Notes under the pieces: generated by a model
Seen by the model: the letters and a program-made list of their open reading frames with translations, nothing else
Told to the model about the DNA's origin: nothing
Database searches by the model: none
Translations under genes and position numbers: made by a program
Shown here: piece after piece, positions 51,202-60,634 of the stretch
How the letters are laid out: each line of letters starts with the position of its first letter
Numbering within the stretch: the stretch's first letter is position 1
Assembly (NCBI GenBank): GCA_902168105.1
Contig: CABHOY010000076.1
Coordinates: forward strand, 41,766 to 105,765
Direction: 5' to 3'
DNA: 64,000 nt
Source: an uncultured Flavihumibacter sp.
Lineage (GTDB): Bacteria > Bacteroidota > Bacteroidia > Chitinophagales > Chitinophagaceae

Positions 51202-52983
51202 TCACTTAATCAGTTTATATAAACTGTAGCCGATCACTGCGAGTCCATCCATTGCGGCGGCTTCGCCAACCTGGGCCGCAGGCTTTTTACTGGAATCGGT
51301 ATCATCTACAGGTGTTTTATTTTCTTGCTTACCACCCTTGTAGCGGTAATTTCTTTCCAGGGAATCCGCCCTGTTTTCAGAATTGGTATCTGGCGTATTC
51401 TTCTCTTTATTGAGATCTTCAGGATTGCCATCTTCGTTCATTTTGAGCTCAATATGACCTCTTTCACGATGATGTCCCCATTCATCCCATTCATAATCAT
51501 CATCATAGTGCCAGTTATTGTTATAGTAGCTTAGATTTTTGTCCATTACTACATTTTTGTTGGCAGGCACTTTCACGATCACTCTTACGTGCTGACCTCT
51601 GAATTTTGAGTTAGTAGGGATGGATATTCCACTGGGCACATAAAGAATGGAATCCTTCTGAACGATCTGGTATTGTATTTCGCTGGCTAGTTCCCTGGCC
51701 TGCGCCACTCTTCTACCCCTGGAATAACGTTCGATATACACCTCGAAGCTGTCGGTATCGCTCTTTTCGAGTTTTATCCTGGCGGTGTTGATAATAACTG
51801 TGTCTTCGGCTACCCTTAAAATATCATCGAAAAATTCTATTTCGTCGATACCGGTAAAATCTTCCGCCTGTTTAATGACTAACTTTCCACCAGAAGGTTG
51901 CACGAGTGCAAATTTTTCTTTTACAGGCGTACTGCCGGTGCGGAAATCTTTTATCACAGAAACTATCAATATGATAGCGGATATTAATCCTGCGAACCAA
52001 AGTAAACTGAGGGTATATCCTACATAACGGCTGGCTTCTTTAATGCCTGTCGCCTTGCGGACAAAAAATATGATCAATGCGACGATAGGGATGCCGATCA
52101 GGAAGAAAATGGACACCCACAACAGCAGGTTCTGTAAAGGACCAGCCAGTATCAGGTTCTTAAGAGGAAAAAGGGCCGCAGAAGATGCGGTAATGGCGAT
52201 ACCTGTACCTATCAGGGCAAACAGGATCACTACCGCAAGAAAATAAAAGAATCCCTTGGTCAGCAACAGCAGGATTTTCCCTAACACTTCGAAAATATTG
52301 CGAAAAGCCCGCTCCAGATCACTACCAACTTGTCTTCCGCGGCCCTGAGAAAAATTTCTCACGTCATTTCCGATGTTCTTCAGATGACCTTTTGCCGCGT
52401 TGATCTCGTCCTGTACGGTAGCTCTGATGTTATTCACATCCACCCTTTCCCCTCTCATCTGCAGCTTTTCAGCTGCAGTGTTGGCTTCAGGGGTTACCAC
52501 CCAGAGGATGAAATATACAAGGATACCGGTGCCAAAGCCGCCAATGGCCAGCAAGGCAAATATGATACGGAATACTACCGGGTCAACGTTCAGGTACGCG
52601 CCCAGGCCACCGCACACACCACCCAGCACTTTACTATCCGGATCACGGTATAATCTTTTGCGTGGACGAATGCTTTCATATGAAGGATCGTTCGCCGGCT
52701 GTTGTTGCTGGCTTGTATCTTCCACCTGATCAAACTGCTCGGGAGTACCCATAGCGGCTTTTACAGATTGAACATCCTCGTCGGTGATACAATGTGTTGT
52801 TTTTAGTCTATTCAGGAACAGTTCAGCTATACGGCTCTCAATATCACTCACAATCTCATCCCCACCCTCTTCCCGGGCGAAATACCGCGCCAGACTATCC
52901 AGGTACTGCCGCAATATCTCATACGCACTATCTTCGATAGCGATAAGGCGGCCTGCCAGGTTTATATTAATAATCTTTTTCAT
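51202..52983 (-). CDS. PspC-domain envelope-stress protein
   Basis: Membrane protein of 593 residues. The N-terminal 90 residues are helical and acidic. The PspC domain is at about 109-170 (RLYRDPDSKVLGGVCGGLGAYLNVDP, with a membrane helix). Further membrane segments lie near 240-260, 285-305 and 325-345. The last 200 residues are beta-rich and adhesin-like (DUF4097-type), ending in a polar linker and a C-terminal hydrophobic stretch. The PadR gene just upstream on the same strand probably controls it. Confidence 0.88.
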   Translation of the reverse strand: MKKIININLAGRLIAIEDSAYEILRQYLDSLARYFAREEGGDEIVSDIESRIAELFLNRLKTTHCITDEDVQSVKAAMGTPEQFDQVEDTSQQQQPANDPSYESIRPRKRLYRDPDSKVLGGVCGGLGAYLNVDPVVFRIIFALLAIGGFGTGILVYFILWVVTPEANTAAEKLQMRGERVDVNNIRATVQDEINAAKGHLKNIGNDVRNFSQGRGRQVGSDLERAFRNIFEVLGKILLLLTKGFFYFLAVVILFALIGTGIAITASSAALFPLKNLILAGPLQNLLLWVSIFFLIGIPIVALIIFFVRKATGIKEASRYVGYTLSLLWFAGLISAIILIVSVIKDFRTGSTPVKEKFALVQPSGGKLVIKQAEDFTGIDEIEFFDDILRVAEDTVIINTARIKLEKSDTDSFEVYIERYSRGRRVAQARELASEIQYQIVQKDSILYVPSGISIPTNSKFRGQHVRVIVKVPANKNVVMDKNLSYYNNNWHYDDDYEWDEWGHHRERGHIELKMNEDGNPEDLNKEKNTPDTNSENRADSLERNYRYKGGKQENKTPVDDTDSSKKPAAQVGEAAAMDGLAVIGYSLYKLIK

Positions 52984-53025
52984 TTCGAGTCTCTATTTTA
53001 GGTTTTGGTTATTGGATGGTAGTTG

Positions 53026-53352
53026 TTAGTTACTTGTGAGCTGCGTGACCGCATTTGCCAACTCGTTCCATGTCGCCTCAAGTTCTTTGTAGAATAATTC
53101 CCCCTTGTCGGTCATGGAAAAATATTTCCTGGGAGGGCCCGAACTGCTTTCAACCCATCGGTAAGAGAGTAGTTCTGCGTTTTTAAGTCGGGTGAGTAAA
53201 GGGTAAAGGGTGCCCTCCAGGATGTCCAGCTTTGCTTCTTTCATTTTTTCTATAATGTCTGAAGGATAAGCTTCTCCTTGCTTGATGACCGAGAGGATGC
53301 AAAATTCAAGCACCCCTTTCCTCATCTGTGACTGCGTGTTATCTATATTCAT
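53026..53352 (-). CDS. PadR family transcriptional regulator
   Basis: Winged-helix regulator of 108 residues. The DNA-binding helices are in KGVLEFCILSVIKQGEAYPSDIIEKMKE, and the wing in LEGTLYPLLTRLKNAELLSYRWV, with the typical PPRKYFSMTDKGELF end. PadR proteins usually repress neighbouring genes until an effector binds. It lies 42 bases upstream of the PspC gene and is probably co-transcribed, making it a likely regulator of that operon. Confidence 0.92.
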   Translation of the reverse strand: MNIDNTQSQMRKGVLEFCILSVIKQGEAYPSDIIEKMKEAKLDILEGTLYPLLTRLKNAELLSYRWVESSSGPPRKYFSMTDKGELFYKELEATWNELANAVTQLTSN

Positions 53353-53715
53353 GGCAAGTGAGCTTTATGAATAAAATGATACTTGTACATGTTATAATGG
53401 TGGTTTTTGATGATTACGGTGTAAAGATAGAGAAAATATACTACTATGCAATACACAATACCATATAAAGCAAAATAACTTGCTTAAAATATTACCGTTT
53501 TCGGCCCCCTATTTCAGCCACAGGTAGGTATTTCAGGTAATTTTAAGGCTCCAATTTTCACTTTTCCTCTTTATGATGAGCGGTATTTACCCGGTATGAA
53601 TGCAACCGGAATGTCCCCTAATTGCGCTCCCAGATCTCGGGAAGGGTTAAACTCGCTCTGGTTAAGGGATTCCTCAGAATGTATTATTAGAGATGCCCTC
53701 GTGTAGTGTGTTTTC

Positions 53716-53846
53716 TCGTTCCGTCCATATCACGTCACCGGCATTTCCATATCATTTTAGGCTCATCTCTATATCGAAGGGATATACATATGAGCCTAAA
53801 GTGACGGCCAGATGACGGTAAGGCGATATGGAGATATAGGGAACGA
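53716..53846. repeat. Imperfect 131-bp palindrome with repeated CCATATC motifs
   Basis: Outer arms TCGTTCC and GGAACGA pair exactly; inner arms TTTAGGCTCAT (53756-53766) and ATGAGCCTAAA (53790-53800) pair exactly; the region between is partly complementary and repeats CCATATC/GATATGG several times. The loop contains ATATC-GAAGG-GATAT, another small hairpin. It could be a non-autonomous mobile element, a structured RNA or a cluster of operators. Confidence 0.75.
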
Positions 53847-54027
53847 ATGCTACCAGTAACGGTATCCATAGAATTTAAGGTGCTTAAATAAGGTAATTAA
53901 ACGAGGACCCTGGCATTTTTAAAGACGGGCACGGTCAGGCTGGCAGGGTATTATAGCCTGTTACATATCATAGTGTTCGGTTATAGACCATTCATCATAA
54001 AAGGGGATTTAACATTTTTTTAAATAG

Positions 54028-54035
54028 TATATTTG
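54028..54035 (+). promoter_or_regulatory. -7 promoter box for the 96-residue exported protein
   Basis: TATATTTG matches TAnnTTTG and lies 39 bases before the ATG at 54074. Confidence 0.5.
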
Positions 54036-54073
54036 GAAACTAAACAAGCGCTAAGCTATTTTTGTAGCGAACG

Positions 54074-54364
54074 ATGAAAAGAATTATCGGCATATTCCTC
54101 CTGGCACTGATGTGCATGCAACTCCTTCCAATCAAGGAGGTCGGGAAGATATTGTTCAATAATCAGATCGTTGAGGAGCATCCGGTAGAAGATGGTAACT
54201 GTGGTGACCATCTGAAATTATGTAAGGAATTAAAATTCCTGAAGGATGATTCTACGCTCCAGTTTGCGCCTTCACTATTGGTAAAGAGCCTTCATTATAA
54301 TTTCTTCGCTGAAATTCCTCAGGGCCCAACCCGTGAGATACATTGTCCTCCACCTAATTGTTAA
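54074..54364 (+). CDS. Small exported protein, unknown
   Basis: Ninety-six residues. A strong signal peptide (IIGIFLLALMCMQLLPI) is followed by about 75 residues with five cysteines or Cys-adjacent sites (GNCGDHLKLCKEL ... CPPPNC at the end), which suggests disulfide bonding. I recognise no family. It has a clear promoter box upstream and about 210 bases before the SulP gene. Confidence 0.65.
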   Translation: MKRIIGIFLLALMCMQLLPIKEVGKILFNNQIVEEHPVEDGNCGDHLKLCKELKFLKDDSTLQFAPSLLVKSLHYNFFAEIPQGPTREIHCPPPNC

Positions 54365-54576
54365 TATCTTTTTTGCTTTAGTATCCACCTTCTGTCTGTA
54401 TTGGGCATGTCCGGTATTATGCTATAGCAAATGCTGCTTTTCTCTTTGACGCGTTACACTGCGTTTCATTCACTATTGTAATTATTTATTCACTTGACAG
54501 GAGTAACTATGCCGCGTAGTACATGGCATTTTATTCTCTGTTCCTGACGCTTGGCGTTTCTTAAATCCTTCTGACT

Positions 54577-56223
54577 ATGAGCAGGCAATCTATATTTTCC
54601 AACATGAAAGGTGACCTCTCGTCCGGCCTCGTTGTGTTTTTGATAGCGGTACCTCTTTGCCTGGGTATTGCCCTGGCATCCGGCGCTCCTTTGTTTTCTG
54701 GTATGATAGCCGGTATAATAGGTGGTATAGTGGTCGGTTCACTAAGTGGCTCTCAATTGAGTGTAAGTGGTCCTGCGGCAGGTCTTACTGCCGTTGTACT
54801 TACGGCCATTACCAAGTTTGGTGTATTTGATATATTCCTGATGGCAGTTGTCATAGGAGGTGCGCTTCAGTTGATACTTGGTCTCTTAAAGGCAGGGGTT
54901 GTTGCAAACTACTTCCCTTCTAACGTCATAAAAGGAATGCTGACAGCTATCGGTATTATCATTATACTGAAACAGCTGCCGCATGCATTCGGTTATGATG
55001 CTGACTCAGAAGGCGACTTCGCATTTATACAGGTAGATGGCAATAACAGCATTACCGCTTTACTTTCGACATTAAACCATATTCATCTGGGGGCGACATT
55101 AATTACCCTCATATCAATACTGATCATCCTTTACTGGAACAAGATCCCGAAAGCGGGTGTAGTTCCGGCGCCACTGGTGGCGGTACTTGTAGGTGTAGGT
55201 TTAAATGCACTTTTTATTGCAAGCGGTAGTGTGCTGGCGGTGTCTCCAAGCCACCTGGTTAGTTTGCCCGTAGCAACAGACTTCAACTCTTTTGTCGGCC
55301 AGTTCAGCCTTCCTGATTTCAGTTCCATTACCAATAAAGAGGTGTGGATCGTTGGCGCTACTATTGCAATCGTGGCTTCTATTGAAACACTGCTGAACCT
55401 TGAGGCGACAGATAAACTGGACCCGTTGAAAAGGTACTCTTCACCAAATCGCGAGCTGAAAGCCCAGGGTATCGGTAACATCATCAGCGGTATGATCGGT
55501 GGATTACCTATCACTTCGGTGATCGTACGTTCATCTGCGAATATCAATTCAGGCGCGCGTACAAGACTTTCTGCTATTGCACACGGTACATTATTGCTGG
55601 TTTGTGCGGCAATGATCCCATCCATATTAAACAAGATCCCACTCGCTACCCTGGCGGCAGTACTGCTTGTAACAGGTTACAAACTGTGCAAGATATCCAT
55701 CTTCAAAGAGATGTTTAAGAATGGCAAGTACCAGTGGGTGCCTTTCGTGGTAACTGTGGTCGCCATCGTATTCACTGACCTGCTGATCGGTATCGCCCTT
55801 GGTATGGCTGTAAGTGTGATCGCCATTTTACGTGGTAACATCCGTAGTTCTTATTTCTTCCGTAAGGAAAAATACAAAGCCGGTGATAGCATTATACTGG
55901 AACTGGCACAGGAAGTATCCTTCCTGAACAAGGCGAGCATCCTCCTGACGCTTGACCACATGCCGGAAAATTCTACGGTAGTGATAGACGCGAGCAAAAC
56001 TACTTATATAGACTTCGACGTTTTAGAAATGATCCGTGAGTTTAAGGACGTAAAAGCTCCGCAGAAGAATATTACTGTGATCCTCACCGGATTTAAAGAC
56101 CAATACAAACTCCCAAACACGGAGAATATCTCCCCTGAACACCAGGAGAAGATTGCCAGTGGGCATGTTCACACCATTACCGGTAATCATGAACAATTGT
56201 TGAAAGAGCTGCAGCTGAACTAA
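54577..56223 (+). CDS. SulP family anion transporter (bicarbonate or sulfate)
   Basis: SLC26/SulP permease of 548 residues. The membrane domain runs to about residue 420, with GDLSSGLVVFLIAVPLCLGIALASG near 11 and SVSGPAAGLTAVV. A C-terminal STAS domain follows (SFLNKASILLTLDHMPENSTVVIDASKT). Two genes on, 49 bases after its stop, is a beta-carbonic anhydrase. That pairing is typical of bicarbonate transporters such as the BicA group, so bicarbonate is the best guess for the substrate; sulfate is the alternative. Confidence 0.88.
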   Translation: MSRQSIFSNMKGDLSSGLVVFLIAVPLCLGIALASGAPLFSGMIAGIIGGIVVGSLSGSQLSVSGPAAGLTAVVLTAITKFGVFDIFLMAVVIGGALQLILGLLKAGVVANYFPSNVIKGMLTAIGIIIILKQLPHAFGYDADSEGDFAFIQVDGNNSITALLSTLNHIHLGATLITLISILIILYWNKIPKAGVVPAPLVAVLVGVGLNALFIASGSVLAVSPSHLVSLPVATDFNSFVGQFSLPDFSSITNKEVWIVGATIAIVASIETLLNLEATDKLDPLKRYSSPNRELKAQGIGNIISGMIGGLPITSVIVRSSANINSGARTRLSAIAHGTLLLVCAAMIPSILNKIPLATLAAVLLVTGYKLCKISIFKEMFKNGKYQWVPFVVTVVAIVFTDLLIGIALGMAVSVIAILRGNIRSSYFFRKEKYKAGDSIILELAQEVSFLNKASILLTLDHMPENSTVVIDASKTTYIDFDVLEMIREFKDVKAPQKNITVILTGFKDQYKLPNTENISPEHQEKIASGHVHTITGNHEQLLKELQLN

Positions 56224-56271
56224 TAAAGATGCAGTAAGAAGAATTAATTAAACAAGTAAAAGTTGACAAAG

Positions 56272-56952
56272 ATGAAAACATTAAATAAAATATCTCAGGC
56301 TAGTATAACACCCGCTCAGGCACTCCAGCTTCTCAGAAATGGTAACGAACGTTTTGTTGACAATCTGAGATTACACCGTAACCTGCTCGAGCAGGTGAAT
56401 GAAACCCGTGACGGACAGTGGCCAATGGCTGCTATTGTAAGCTGTATGGACTCCCGTACTTCTGCTGAATTAATTTTTGACCAGGGTTTAGGAGATGTTT
56501 TCAGCATCCGCTTAGCTGGCGCTGTGATCTCCGACAATGTGCTGGGCAGTCTCGAATATGCCTGTAAAGTGGCAGGCTCCAAATTTATCGTTGTACTGGG
56601 TCACTCGAAATGTGGTGCTATTAAAGGCGCATGTGACAATGTGGAAATGGGTAACCTGACCGGATTGCTGAACAAGATCACTCCGGCAGTGTATGCAGAA
56701 AAAACGATCAAACAAAACAGAACTTCTTCAAACCCGGATTTTGTGGACGCAGTGACACATCTCCATACAAAGCGTTCCGTACAGGCGATTATGGACCAGA
56801 GTCATATCCTTCGCGAAATGATCCTGAATGGTGAAATTGGTATTATCGGCGCTATGTATAATGTGGAAACTGGCGTGGTAACCTTCCAGGAAGATACCCT
56901 GGTAATAGGCCGTGAAATGTTTATGGAATCTCCTGAGGCGGTAACTGCCTGA
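56272..56952 (+). CDS. Beta-carbonic anhydrase
   Basis: Zinc enzyme of 226 residues from the ATG at 56272 that interconverts CO2 and bicarbonate. Ligands are Cys58 and Asp60-Arg62 in SCMDSRTS, then His111 and Cys114 in GHSKCGAIKGA. The LAGAVISDNVLGSLEYAC segment is standard. The TTG at 56263 would add three residues. It shares a transcript with the SulP gene and ends at a bidirectional terminator. Confidence 0.95.
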   Translation: MKTLNKISQASITPAQALQLLRNGNERFVDNLRLHRNLLEQVNETRDGQWPMAAIVSCMDSRTSAELIFDQGLGDVFSIRLAGAVISDNVLGSLEYACKVAGSKFIVVLGHSKCGAIKGACDNVEMGNLTGLLNKITPAVYAEKTIKQNRTSSNPDFVDAVTHLHTKRSVQAIMDQSHILREMILNGEIGIIGAMYNVETGVVTFQEDTLVIGREMFMESPEAVTA

Positions 56953-56996
56953 GGACCTGCAACTGTTGACAAGCCATGCTTGTAGTCATATACAAA

Positions 56997-57031
56997 GGAA
57001 AAGCCGCTCCTCTTCAGGAGTGGCTTTTTTC
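56997..57031. terminator. Bidirectional terminator
   Basis: AAAGCCGCTCCT and AGGAGTGGCTTT form a 12-bp stem (one G-U pair) with a CTTC loop and a T run. It serves the carbonic anhydrase (plus) and the aminotransferase (minus) genes. Confidence 0.88.
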
Positions 57032-57043
57032 GTTATATGCTCT

Positions 57044-58177
57044 TTATATCTTTCTTAATCTTTCCGCTGCCTGTTCGAGTGTCTCCTTCTTCTTTGCGAA
57101 GCAGAAACGTACAACATGGTCGTCTTTCCCATTCTCGTAAAATGCTGATACCGGGATACTCGCTACACCGAATTCCTTCGTGATCCGGGTGGCAAATTCT
57201 TTATCTCCCTCGTCTGAAATACGATCATAGCGCATCAGCTGGAAATAGCTACCCTTCGAATGTAGCGGCGTAAATCGTGTATCTCTCATTAGTTCCAGGA
57301 AATAATCCCTTTTCTGCTGATAGAAGCCCGAAAGGGAAAGATAGTGTTCCGGCGTTTGCAGATAACGGGAAAGCCCGTATTGCATAGGCGTATTTACCGA
57401 GAAACATAGATATTGATGCACTTTCCGATACTCCGCCATCAGGTGAGCCGGTGCGACACAATACCCCATCTTCCAGCCGGTATTATGAAATACTTTTCCA
57501 AAGGAGAAGGTCACAAAACTATTACGCAGTAACTCCGGATAACGAAGAATACTGAGATGCGCTGCACCGTCATAGATCAGATGTTCATAGACTTCATCAG
57601 ATAATACGAGCAGATTATATTCCGTCACGATCTTTTGTAATTCTTCAAGGTCCTTTTGGGTAATAATGCTTGCGGTAGGATTATGAGGGGTATTGATCAT
57701 GATCATTTTGGTACGTGCCGTTATCTTACTACGCACCAGCGCCCAGTCAATACTATAGTCAGGATAAGAAAGCGGTATCAACACCGGTACTCCTCCGTTC
57801 ACCAATACGTTTGGAATATAACTATCGTATGCCGGCTCAAATATGATCACCTCATCGCCAGGACCAATGCAGGTTGCAATAGCGGTGAAGATCGCGTATG
57901 TACCTCCGGGAGTAATGGTGATCTCTGTATCCGGATTCACCTGCTGCCCGTACAGGGCATCGATCTTTTGTGCAATCACTTCTCTCAGCGGCGTGATGCC
58001 CGGCATAGGGGCATACTGATTATATCCTTCCTCCATGGCCTCATTCACCAGTTTCTTCAAAACGTCATCGCAATCAAAATCGGGGAATCCCTGGGAAAGA
58101 TTAATGGCCTTATGCTGCGCAGCAAGTGCGGACATGACAGAGAAAATGGTTGTACCTACATTTGGAAGTTTCGACAT
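57044..58177 (-). CDS. Methionine-type PLP aminotransferase (YbdL-like)
   Basis: Class I/II aminotransferase of 377 residues. The N-terminus SKLPNVGTTIFSVMSALAAQHKAINLSQGFPDF matches the YbdL/methionine aminotransferase group. The PLP lysine is in SFGKVFHNTGWKMGY and the tyrosine/asparagine contacts are in NTPHNPTAS and LSDEVYEHL. It probably converts methionine or related amino acids to 2-oxoacids. The start codon lies directly after the T run of a terminator hairpin, with no Shine-Dalgarno. Confidence 0.9.
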   Translation of the reverse strand: MSKLPNVGTTIFSVMSALAAQHKAINLSQGFPDFDCDDVLKKLVNEAMEEGYNQYAPMPGITPLREVIAQKIDALYGQQVNPDTEITITPGGTYAIFTAIATCIGPGDEVIIFEPAYDSYIPNVLVNGGVPVLIPLSYPDYSIDWALVRSKITARTKMIMINTPHNPTASIITQKDLEELQKIVTEYNLLVLSDEVYEHLIYDGAAHLSILRYPELLRNSFVTFSFGKVFHNTGWKMGYCVAPAHLMAEYRKVHQYLCFSVNTPMQYGLSRYLQTPEHYLSLSGFYQQKRDYFLELMRDTRFTPLHSKGSYFQLMRYDRISDEGDKEFATRITKEFGVASIPVSAFYENGKDDHVVRFCFAKKKETLEQAAERLRKI

Positions 58178-58245
58178 AAAAAACGGATGATCAATTACGG
58201 ATCAATGTCTGAAATTAAAACATGTAATCCGTAATTGATCATCCG
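58178..58245 (-). terminator. Hairpin terminator abutting the aminotransferase start
   Basis: A perfect 19-bp inverted repeat (58184-58202 and 58227-58245, loop of 24 bases) is followed on the minus strand by six T and then directly by the ATG at 58177. It is in the right place to terminate manC, and it also forms the entire leader of the aminotransferase. Confidence 0.85.
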
Positions 58246-58261
58246 ATCCCTGCTTTTATTA

Positions 58262-59353
58262 TTAGAGGAATTTCTCTCCTTTGTTTCTTTTCACTTCCGC
58301 GACATACTCTTTGATCTGTTGTTCATTTTCTTTTTTGCAGATCAGTAATACATCTGAAGTATCTACTACAATGAATTCATCAAGGCCCTGTATAACCAGC
58401 AACTTTTCCTGAGGGGCTTTCACCATACAGTTTGTTGCATCTACCAGCATGACATTTTTTCCCTGTACAGCATTACCATCGTCATCCCTATCCAGGTTTT
58501 CATATGCAGAAGCCCAGGTACCCAGATCGCTCCATCCGAAGTTGGACGGGATCACATATACATTGTCTGCTTTTTCCATGATAGCATAATCAATGGAAAT
58601 ATTGGTACACTGCGGATAGATATTTTCTATTACTTTCTTTTCTTCCGGCGTATTAAATACGTCTGTACTTTGTTGGAACAGCTCATCTATTTCCGGAAGA
58701 TATTTATTGAACGCAGTCAGTATTGTTTTTACGTTCCAAACAAAGATACCGGCGTTCCAAAGGAAGTCTCCGCTTTGCAGGAAAGTCTTTGCCAGTTCCA
58801 GGTTGGGCTTTTCTGTAAATGTTTTTACGGGATATACATTATCCGCCACCTGTTGTGTTTCAAACTGAATATACCCGTATCCGGTGTCGGGACGGGTTGG
58901 CTTTATACCAAGCGTTACCAGTGCACTGTGTTTCTGTACGAACATCAATGCATTCAGGCAGGTGCTTGCAAAAGCTATCGGATCCATGATCAGATGATCT
59001 GCCGGAGCACAAATGATGCTTGCCTTAGGATCCTGCTTGTTTATTTTATGAGAAATATAAGCAACGCAGGGAGCTGTATTTTTCCTTGAAGGCTCGCTCA
59101 CGATATTTTCTACGAGCAGCTCGGGCAGCTGCTCCTTCACCTTTGTTACATAATGATGATGTGTGACTACAAAAATGTTTTCCTGTGGAATAAATTGCGC
59201 GAACCTTTCGAAGGTCCATTGTAATAATGTTTTCCCGGTATTCAGAATATCCAGGAATTGTTTGGGGTGATCAGTGCGGCTATAGGGCCAGAAACGGCTA
59301 CCTATTCCCCCGGCCATAATGGCCACGTAAAAATGCCTATTCACAGCTGTCAT
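58262..59353 (-). CDS. manC: Mannose-1-phosphate guanylyltransferase
   Basis: GDP-mannose synthase of 363 residues. AIMAGGIGSRFWPYSR near 12 is the nucleotide loop, APADHLIMDP the sugar site, and FTEKPN the substrate motif. It is monofunctional, without the isomerase domain of the longer form. It begins one base after the kpsF stop, so the two genes are tightly coupled. GDP-mannose feeds surface glycan synthesis. Confidence 0.93.
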   Translation of the reverse strand: MTAVNRHFYVAIMAGGIGSRFWPYSRTDHPKQFLDILNTGKTLLQWTFERFAQFIPQENIFVVTHHHYVTKVKEQLPELLVENIVSEPSRKNTAPCVAYISHKINKQDPKASIICAPADHLIMDPIAFASTCLNALMFVQKHSALVTLGIKPTRPDTGYGYIQFETQQVADNVYPVKTFTEKPNLELAKTFLQSGDFLWNAGIFVWNVKTILTAFNKYLPEIDELFQQSTDVFNTPEEKKVIENIYPQCTNISIDYAIMEKADNVYVIPSNFGWSDLGTWASAYENLDRDDDGNAVQGKNVMLVDATNCMVKAPQEKLLVIQGLDEFIVVDTSDVLLICKKENEQQIKEYVAEVKRNKGEKFL

Positions 59354-59354
59354 C

Positions 59355-60329
59355 TTATATAATCCCTTCCCTGATTAAGTCATGTAAATGAATGATGCCA
59401 ATATATCGTTTATCTTTCAAAACCAATAGTTGAGTGATATCATGCTCTCTCATCATCTCCAGGGCATTGATAGCCAATTCATCGTCCTGGATCGTTTTTG
59501 GGTATTTTGACATGATATTTTCTGCTATGACGCTTTCTGCCGGTATCCCTTTTTCAAGCATACGGCGAAGGTCGCCATCTGTAATAATTCCTCCCAGTTG
59601 CCCATCTGGTTCCAGTACGGCGGTCACGCCAAGCATACCCGAAGATATTGCGACGATGATCTCTTTTAAAGGGCTATCTTTTTGTACCTGTGGGGCCTGG
59701 TGAAGGCGACTCAGGTCTCCTACCTTCAGATATAATTTCTTACCTAAAGTACCCCCGGGGTGGAACTTCGCAAAATCAGCAGCCGTAAATCCGTGCCATT
59801 CTATCAGGCACACCGCCAACGCATCTCCCATTGCCAGTTGGGCAGTGGTACTGGTTGTCGGGGCCAGATTATTCGGGCAGGCCTCCTGGCTGACTGAAGT
59901 ATTAAGTAAAAAGTCCGACTCTCTCGCCAGGTAGGAATCTGTGTTTCCTACCATGCCAATCAGTTTATTCCCAAAGCTTTTAACCAATGGGACCAATACT
60001 TTTATCTCTGGAGAGTTACCGCTTTTTGAAATACATAAGATAATATCATCCTCCTGGATCATACCCAGATCCCCGTGGATAGCATCAGCAGCATGCATAA
60101 AAATTGCGGGAGTGCCAGTGGAATTCAATGTAGCTACAATCTTCTGACCGATAATTGCGCTTTTGCCAATACCGGATACTACTAACCGTCCGGCGCAATG
60201 TGCAATCAACTCTACCGCCTGCTCAAAATCACTATTGATGTATTGCTTCAGGTCTGAGACCGCTGTCGCTTCTAGGCTAAGCGTTCGTTTCGCCACTTCG
60301 GCAATATTAATAACCGTTCTATTTTTCAT
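59355..60329 (-). CDS. kdsD: Arabinose-5-phosphate isomerase (KpsF/KdsD)
   Basis: Isomerase of 324 residues from the ATG at 60329 (MKNRTVINIAEVAKRTL). An SIS domain (GIGKSAIIGQKIVATLNSTGTP near 52) is followed by two CBS domains, the last with GVTAVLEPDGQLGGIITDGDLRRML. It makes arabinose 5-phosphate, the precursor of Kdo. It is the head of a two-gene operon with manC. The TTG at 60341 lies inside a promoter box, which supports the ATG. Confidence 0.95.
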   Translation of the reverse strand: MKNRTVINIAEVAKRTLSLEATAVSDLKQYINSDFEQAVELIAHCAGRLVVSGIGKSAIIGQKIVATLNSTGTPAIFMHAADAIHGDLGMIQEDDIILCISKSGNSPEIKVLVPLVKSFGNKLIGMVGNTDSYLARESDFLLNTSVSQEACPNNLAPTTSTTAQLAMGDALAVCLIEWHGFTAADFAKFHPGGTLGKKLYLKVGDLSRLHQAPQVQKDSPLKEIIVAISSGMLGVTAVLEPDGQLGGIITDGDLRRMLEKGIPAESVIAENIMSKYPKTIQDDELAINALEMMREHDITQLLVLKDKRYIGIIHLHDLIREGII

Positions 60330-60338
60330 GGGCAGCCA

Positions 60339-60346
60339 CAAAGTTA
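60339..60346 (-). promoter_or_regulatory. -7 promoter box for the kdsD-manC operon
   Basis: The reverse complement is TAACTTTG, matching TAnnTTTG exactly, 10-17 bases before the kdsD ATG. The message would have a very short leader. Confidence 0.4.
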
Positions 60347-60620
60347 ACTAGGTTTCAGCAGATTAAGCCTATGATATTGCCTTATTTTATAATAAGGAGC
60401 CGTCCTGACCGGATTTTCTTCTTTTTGTTCCTTACTTCCTCTTAAGCCTGGCGCCCCTGCGCCTCGCAGATTCAATAAGAGTGCGCATTTGGGAGAACTT
60501 TAACACGCTATAACACATAAAATAATTGCCGGTCACCTCATTTTTAGTTAACTTCGTGTCCCCTAAAAAACACATAAACAATATCCATAATTTGTTACTT
60601 TCTTTAGAGTTTATTTGTTT

Positions 60621-60628
60621 TAAATTTG
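60621..60628 (+). promoter_or_regulatory. -7 promoter box for recQ
   Basis: TAAATTTG matches TAnnTTTG and ends six bases before the recQ ATG at 60635. A TTG start at 60626 would lie inside this box, which supports the ATG. Confidence 0.4.
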
Positions 60629-60634
60629 AATGCA

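Larger units (their letters stand above)
53353..54073. other. 721-base gene-free region
   Basis: No reading frame worth calling is seen between the PadR gene and the small exported protein. It holds the promoter of the PadR operon on the left, an imperfect 131-bp palindrome (53716-53846) in the middle, and a TATATTTG promoter box on the right (54028-54035). Confidence 0.6.
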
